Part shown: positions 62,533-64,000 of the stretch, one piece after another
Position numbering within the stretch: position 1 is the stretch's first letter
Layout of the letters: each line of letters begins with the position of its first letter
Assembly (NCBI GenBank): GCA_045119035.1
Contig: JBGVCU010000039.1
Location: 1 to 64,000 of the forward strand
Source of the DNA: CAYVQA01 sp045119035
GTDB lineage: Bacteria; Bacillota_I; Bacilli_A; ML615J-28; CAG-313
Direction of reading: 5' to 3'
Length of the DNA: 64,000 nucleotides
Translations under genes and position numbers: made by a program
The notes under the pieces: generated by a model
The model's input: the letters and a program-made list of their open reading frames with translations, nothing else
Told to the model about the DNA's origin: nothing
The model's database searches: none

Positions 62533-63357
62533 ATGAAATTATATCCAGGAGGGGTTTATTCATATACAAATGAATATAAAAAATATTTTATTTACTTAGG
62601 TGATTGTGATAATAAAAATGATTTTTTTGCTGTAGAAATTGGTGATGAAGTAGAATTTAAAAGTTGTTATAAATTTACTGATAAATTGAAATTAGTCGCA
62701 TATGTTGATCATATTAGAGTTTTAAATTATAATTTAATTTTTCATCCACTATATATTAAAGGAGAAGTTCTTAAAGTTCAAGATTTTCAATTGAAACATA
62801 TTTTAAGTCATTTATGTGCTAATTTACTTGATGATTTAAAAGTTTCAGTTTTATCTATTATTGAGAAAAATTATGATTTTAATAATAATAAATTTTATAA
62901 AATTAGTTTTGTTGAAAACATTTTAAAGTATATATATTGGACTTTAAATAAAACAGAAATAAAATTTAATAATACTCGTTTGATTCAAAACGTTCTTAAA
63001 TATGGAATATATTGGGCTATTCTTGGTGATAATATAGGATCTGAAAATAAAAAAACACGTCCTGTATTAGTTTGGAAAGTCCATGAAGATAAAGAGAATC
63101 ATCAAAATAGTTCATATTTCGTTTTTCCTATTACATCTAAATTGAACGGATCGATATATGATTTTAATTATATTATAGATTTAAATGATAGTAAAAATAT
63201 AATAAAACTAAATGATGGTAGAAGAATAAGTGTTAAAAGAATAGTTAAGCCATTTAATGACAATAAAACAAAGAAATTATACAGATTAACGCAAACTGAT
63301 ATAAAAACGATAAAAGAAAAAATTTCAAGGTATTTTATTGGTGATGAATGCATATAA
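62533..63357 (+). CDS. PemK/MazF-like C-terminal domain fused to an unknown N-terminal domain (274 aa)
   Basis: Residues about 155-255 carry the MazF/PemK pattern: GIYWAILGDNIGSENKKTRPVL, then FVFPITSKL and a strand with DGRRISVKRIVKP. This corresponds to the (V/I)W-x-x-LG-x-N-IGSE-x-x-K-x-RPVL motif of these endoribonuclease toxins. Residues 1-150 (MKLYPGGVYSYTNEYKKYFI) are unfamiliar and may form a second small barrel plus helices. No antitoxin gene is adjacent, so the N-terminal part may hold antitoxin function. The start is forced: TAG precedes the ATG, leaving an unusually long 12-base gap from AGGAGG (62515-62520). Confidence 0.65.
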   Translation: MKLYPGGVYSYTNEYKKYFIYLGDCDNKNDFFAVEIGDEVEFKSCYKFTDKLKLVAYVDHIRVLNYNLIFHPLYIKGEVLKVQDFQLKHILSHLCANLLDDLKVSVLSIIEKNYDFNNNKFYKISFVENILKYIYWTLNKTEIKFNNTRLIQNVLKYGIYWAILGDNIGSENKKTRPVLVWKVHEDKENHQNSSYFVFPITSKLNGSIYDFNYIIDLNDSKNIIKLNDGRRISVKRIVKPFNDNKTKKLYRLTQTDIKTIKEKISRYFIGDECI

Positions 63358-63376
63358 TAAAATGTAATCACTACTT

Positions 63377-63405
63377 TTGACATAAATATTAATTTGTGAT
63401 ATAAT
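63377..63405 (+). promoter_or_regulatory. Consensus promoter after the PemK-like gene
   Basis: TTGACA (63377-63382), 17-base spacer, TATAAT (63400-63405). No protein gene follows it. Confidence 0.75.
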
Positions 63406-63411
63406 TTTAGT

Positions 63412-63490
63412 GTATTACAAGACATCTATTATTTATAAAATAATAGACCGTGGTTTTCAAAAAGAGTGTTTTAAAACACTCTTTTTGCGT
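63412..63490 (+). ncRNA. Candidate small RNA (about 79 nt)
   Basis: From the predicted start about 7 bases after the -10 box to a strong terminator there is no reading frame. The transcript would contain a perfect 10-bp hairpin (TCTATTATTT 63425-63434 with AAATAATAGA 63438-63447), a short single-stranded CCGTGGTTTT stretch and the terminator. No known RNA family is recognised. Confidence 0.45.
63458..63487. terminator. Perfect 30-bp palindromic terminator
   Basis: CAAAAAGAGTGTTTT (63458-63472) and AAAACACTCTTTTTG (63473-63487) are perfect inverted arms, with the CTCTTTTTG end serving as T tract. It can act on both strands. Confidence 0.85.
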
Positions 63491-64000
63491 TTAATTAGTC
63501 AAAAATACAATAATTAATATATAAGTTTACTATAAATAATTATTTTTAAATATAATATTATTGTTTTTATTAATATCTAAAAATAATTATAAGCTATTTG
63601 TATGTAAATATTTGTTATTTCGTAGGTGTATCGTAAGAATTTATTTTCTTACGATTTTTTTGTTGATAATAAAAAAGTCATATATCAATTCATTAGTGAA
63701 ATTATGTGATATTGATATTGAAATTAAAGTAATCATCATCATAATATTTTTTCAAAAAAGAATTAATTATAAAATACAGTATGTGCATAGAATGCACATA
63801 CTGAATTAGATAATAAAGTTTATTATATAAAGCTTCGAATTGGATAGTTTAATAACTTGTCGATAAATTCGAAAAGTTTAAAATGAAGGTGATAAAATAG
63901 CACCTTGAAATATAAAATATATAATTTAGATGTTATTTCATCAATAAGATATAGAAATAACAAAAAAGTATTATATATAGATAACTATTTTGTCAAGGTT
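63488..64000. other. AT-rich region without a clear gene
   Basis: The only open frame of size (63561-63809) runs through the terminator at 63630 and is low-complexity, so it is not accepted. Structures seen are that terminator, a perfect 12-bp hairpin CAGTATGTGCAT/ATGCACATACTG (63777-63788 with 63792-63803) without a T tract, and an inverted TTCGAATT/AATTCGAA pair (63834-63841, 63866-63873). Confidence 0.55.
63630..63661 (+). terminator. Hairpin with T tract
   Basis: ATCGTAAGAA (63630-63639) pairs with TTCTTACGAT (63646-63655), followed by TTTTTTG. No gene precedes it closely, so it may end a short untranslated RNA or belong to a leader of a gene outside the window. Confidence 0.7.

Noticed and set aside
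63561..63809. 82-aa open frame
   Set aside because: Low-complexity Ile/Phe/Leu/Lys sequence with no Shine-Dalgarno, and it runs through a clear terminator hairpin at 63630-63661.

Overview
This is AT-rich DNA from a low-GC Gram-positive bacterium (Bacillota). The gene order rsgA-rpe-[spoVM-like]-rpmB-fakA-recG-plsX-rnc, the dnaD-nth pair and rpsL-rpsG-fusA-tuf are typical of Bacilli. TGA is used as a stop (for example at the end of rsgA, 11028-11030) and Trp is TGG, so the code is standard and not the Mycoplasma code. Very low GC, the absence of fatty-acid-synthesis genes beside plsX and the abundance of small lipoproteins would fit the Acholeplasma/Izemoplasma/RFN20-RF39 side of the Bacilli. 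That placement is inference; the sequence does not prove it.

Layout. (1) 1-1516: right end of a foreign, GC-richer element carrying a large serine recombinase. (2) 1517-5294: AT-rich accessory DNA with a decayed gene remnant, two small lipoprotein/unknown genes and a tandem pair of paralogous membrane-anchored proteins. (3) 5319-23868: housekeeping core: lgt; an operon with rsmB, hpt, a cyclophilin, rlmN, rsgA and rpe; rpmB; fakA, recG, plsX and rnc; dnaD and nth; rqcH; gmk and rpoZ. Two very small genes here look like sporulation genes: a 27-codon SpoVM-like peptide between rpe and rpmB, and a Cse60-like protein at 21089. (4) 24124-27782: a repeat-containing lipoprotein, a YtrA-type regulator with an ABC exporter, and a YwaF-like membrane protein. 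(5) 28035-32370: the str operon and tuf. (6) 32551-60832: a carbohydrate region dominated by one co-directional array of 15 genes from 35260.

The carbohydrate array reads as a beta-1,3-glucan (laminarin-type) utilisation system. Two surface GH16 lipoproteins would cut the chain. A GH30 enzyme may remove beta-1,6 branches. Surface proteins with binding modules and two solute-binding proteins capture oligosaccharides, and two permease pairs import them. No ATPase is encoded, so a shared MsmX/MsmK-type ATPase must come from elsewhere. A cytoplasmic GH16 and a GH161-like phosphorylase would finish degradation, giving glucose-1-phosphate. A beta-propeller/Yip1 protein and a DUF5696-type protein sit between the permease pairs and have no settled role. 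A LacI-family regulator ends the array. Matching LacI-type operators abut the -35 boxes of the array promoter and of a separate secreted-protein gene at 32551, so the two probably form one regulon.

(7) 61043-64000: a small defence/toxin-antitoxin patch: an AbiE-type pair with a frameshifted antitoxin and a truncated toxin, a MazG-like pyrophosphohydrolase, a PemK/MazF-like domain fused to an unknown N-terminal domain, and a candidate small RNA with a consensus promoter and a strong terminator. I saw no rRNA genes, no convincing tRNA genes and no CRISPR array.
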